Positions 62,536 to 64,000 of a stretch of DNA of 64,000 nt are shown in pieces. The stretch is from an uncultured Bacillaceae bacterium. GTDB taxonomy: Bacteria > Bacillota > Bacilli > Bacillales > Caldibacillaceae. Every line of letters starts with the position of its first letter. Positions within the stretch are counted from its first letter, which is position 1. The position numbers and the translations under genes are program-made. The DNA lies in the NCBI GenBank assembly GCA_937934645.1, contig CALGYZ010000046.1, positions 39,657-103,656 of the forward strand. The letters run 5' to 3'. The notes under the pieces were generated by a model. That model was not told the DNA's origin. It was given only the letters and a program-made list of their open reading frames with translations, and did no database searches.

Positions 62536-63945
62536 ATGAATCTGTCACAATTATCGGCGACGATACGGAAGAAAGAGCTATCACCAGTGGAAGTCGTAGA
62601 ACAAACATTGGAGAAAATCAATAACGAAAATAAAAAATACAATGCTTTTATTACTATCTCCAGTGAGAAAGCGCTTAAATCTGCCCGTGATCTGGAAGAT
62701 GAGCTGATGAAAGGAAAAATAAGGGGGCCCTTACACGGGATTCCCGTTGCAGTTAAGGATTTAATTTATACAAAAGGTATCCGTACGACGATGGGTTCGA
62801 AGGTATATGAAAACTTTGTTCCCAATGTGGATGCCACAGTTATTCGAAAGTTAAAAAGAGCGGGTGCAGTGATCATTGGTAAAACCCACACACATGAATT
62901 TGCATACGGAACAATCGGCGACCGCTCCTATTTCGGTCCGTGTTATAATCCGTATAATCCGGAGAAAATTACCGGCGGATCAAGCAGCGGCTCAGCTGCA
63001 GCGGTTGCCGCCGGACTGGTCAGCGCAGCTTTAGGAACGGATACAAGCGGCTCTGTCCGAATCCCTTCATCGGCATGCGGAACCGTGGGGATGAAACCGA
63101 CATTCGGTCTTGTCAGCAAATCGAACGTTTTTCCCCTGGCTTATACACTGGACCATATCGGACCGATGACAAAAAACGTCCAAGATAACGCCCTGTTATT
63201 AAATATCATCGCCGGATATGACCCGGAAGATCCTTATTCCACAGATGTAAAGACAGAAGATTACAGTGCCCGCATCGGAATGGATATTAGAGGAAAGGCC
63301 GTTGGCATCCCGACAGATGATTATTTTGCTCCTTTTGAAGAAGAAATAAAAACGGCGGTAGAAGAATGTCTTCAACAATTGGAGAATTTAGGAGCTACCG
63401 TGAAGAAAGTAAACCTGCCTGTTATAGAAGAAATCGCCGTCGCTCAGACCGTTACGTTAACATCCGAAGCAGCCGCTGTTCATGCGGAAAAATTTAAAGA
63501 ATACAAAGGTATGATTGACGATGAAGTTTATGAGCGGCTAAAAACAAGCCAGAATACAAAGGGATATGAATATGTAGCGGTGCAAAGGAATAAGAGAAAT
63601 CTGATCAATCAATTTAACCGGATTTTTGAAGATGTGGATATTCTGTTAATCCCAACACTTCCTATACTCCCGACCAATATCGGCCAAAGAGAAGTCAACA
63701 TCAACAATAAAAAAATCAAAGTCCGGGAGTCATTACTTAAGTTGACAGCGCCAACAAATTTTACCGGTAATCCATCCCTATCCATCCCTTGCAAATTTTC
63801 AAAAAACGGTTTGCCGATCGGAGTTCAATTAGTTGGTAAACATTATCATGAAGCAATTCTTTACCAATTTGCCCATGTGCTGGAAGAGGCCATGATGTTC
63901 TCCCGTAAAGCAAAAGCATTGAAAAACAAATTTCCAATCGAGTAG
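62536..63945 (+). CDS. Amidase-signature-family hydrolase
   Basis: 469-aa amidase of the GatA/AtzF type. The Ser-cisSer-Lys triad is visible: lysine in PVAVKDLIYTKG, cis-serine and nucleophile in GGSSSGSAAAVAAG and GTDTSGSVRIPSSACG. It hydrolyses a small amide, or less often acts in transamidation. No gatB or gatC is adjacent, so it is not the tRNA amidotransferase. It is co-transcribed with the MFS transporter, suggesting uptake and hydrolysis of one compound. Confidence 0.9.
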   Translation: MNLSQLSATIRKKELSPVEVVEQTLEKINNENKKYNAFITISSEKALKSARDLEDELMKGKIRGPLHGIPVAVKDLIYTKGIRTTMGSKVYENFVPNVDATVIRKLKRAGAVIIGKTHTHEFAYGTIGDRSYFGPCYNPYNPEKITGGSSSGSAAAVAAGLVSAALGTDTSGSVRIPSSACGTVGMKPTFGLVSKSNVFPLAYTLDHIGPMTKNVQDNALLLNIIAGYDPEDPYSTDVKTEDYSARIGMDIRGKAVGIPTDDYFAPFEEEIKTAVEECLQQLENLGATVKKVNLPVIEEIAVAQTVTLTSEAAAVHAEKFKEYKGMIDDEVYERLKTSQNTKGYEYVAVQRNKRNLINQFNRIFEDVDILLIPTLPILPTNIGQREVNINNKKIKVRESLLKLTAPTNFTGNPSLSIPCKFSKNGLPIGVQLVGKHYHEAILYQFAHVLEEAMMFSRKAKALKNKFPIE

Positions 63946-63963
63946 GAAGGAAAACCTGCCGGC

Positions 63964-64000
63964 ATCAAAGAGCGGATTAAACAGTTGCCAGATGAGTTAG
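63964..64000 (+). CDS. Possible start of an M20-type hydrolase (partial)
   Basis: The last 37 bases read IKERIKQLPDEL, a pattern common at the N-terminus of M20-family deacylases. The frame is the same as that of the amidase after its TAG. No ATG, GTG or TTG lies between that stop and this motif, so the start is unclear. It runs off the window. Confidence 0.35.
   Translation, partial: MKERIKQLPDEL

Overview
The window looks like a chromosomal segment of a member of the Bacillaceae (Bacillota). Ribosome binding sites are strong GGAGG types, GTG and TTG starts are common, CcpA (cre)-like sites occur, and the gene families are typical of Bacillus: MetI, a LicR-type activator, DUF956/ManO, a YocH-like LysM-3D protein and a Bacillus-type PdxK. 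No rRNA, tRNA, CRISPR array, phage or intact insertion sequence was seen.

Layout. 0-9 kb: metI, a lichenan/cellobiose PTS operon (licBCA, a GH1 phospho-beta-glucosidase and the LicR-type activator), a HAD phosphatase and mannose-6-phosphate isomerase. 9.5-12.7 kb: an asparagine-synthase-like protein translationally coupled to a polysaccharide flippase. 13-20.7 kb: a probable mannosylglycerate cluster (GH38 mngB, EIIABC mngA, an RpiR regulator, and divergently glycerate kinase plus a HAD protein). 20.7-31 kb: a DAACS symporter, mnaA, a broken NSS transporter, gluconokinase, a Gfo/Idh/MocA oxidoreductase, a Cof-type phosphatase, and a DeoR regulator with an M24 protein that lacks metal ligands. 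31-35 kb: manO and a mannose-family PTS (ManX/Y/Z). 35-45 kb: a zone of decay, with a frameshifted HAD gene, broken SDR and B3/B4 genes, and mtlA/mtlD truncated against each other. It also holds intact yocH, pdxK and two tandem GDPD genes. 45.8-58.2 kb: a sugar-acid or lactone utilisation locus on the minus strand, made of an ABC importer, a phosphotriesterase-family lactonase, UlaD- and UlaE-like enzymes, a split transketolase, an AraD-like protein, an iron alcohol dehydrogenase and a SorC regulator. 58-64 kb: a small membrane protein, an LLM flavoprotein, an orphan sigma factor, and an MFS transporter with an amidase.

The genes together describe a carbohydrate scavenger: three or four PTS systems and one ABC importer, each with its own hydrolase, isomerase or regulator. 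Man-6-P from the mannose PTS and from MngB would converge on ManA, and glycerate from MngB on the glycerate kinase.

The most unusual signal is non-coding. Three intergenic islands (about 9037-9426, 45303-45649 and 53482-53870) each carry a row of degenerate 27-bp palindromes (TGTCCATTAG...CTAATGGACA). Successive palindromes start about 52 bp apart, and the DNA between them is not conserved. The second point of interest is the 46-58 kb sugar-acid locus, whose UlaD-like enzyme has the catalytic residues K64 and D67 replaced by R and K.
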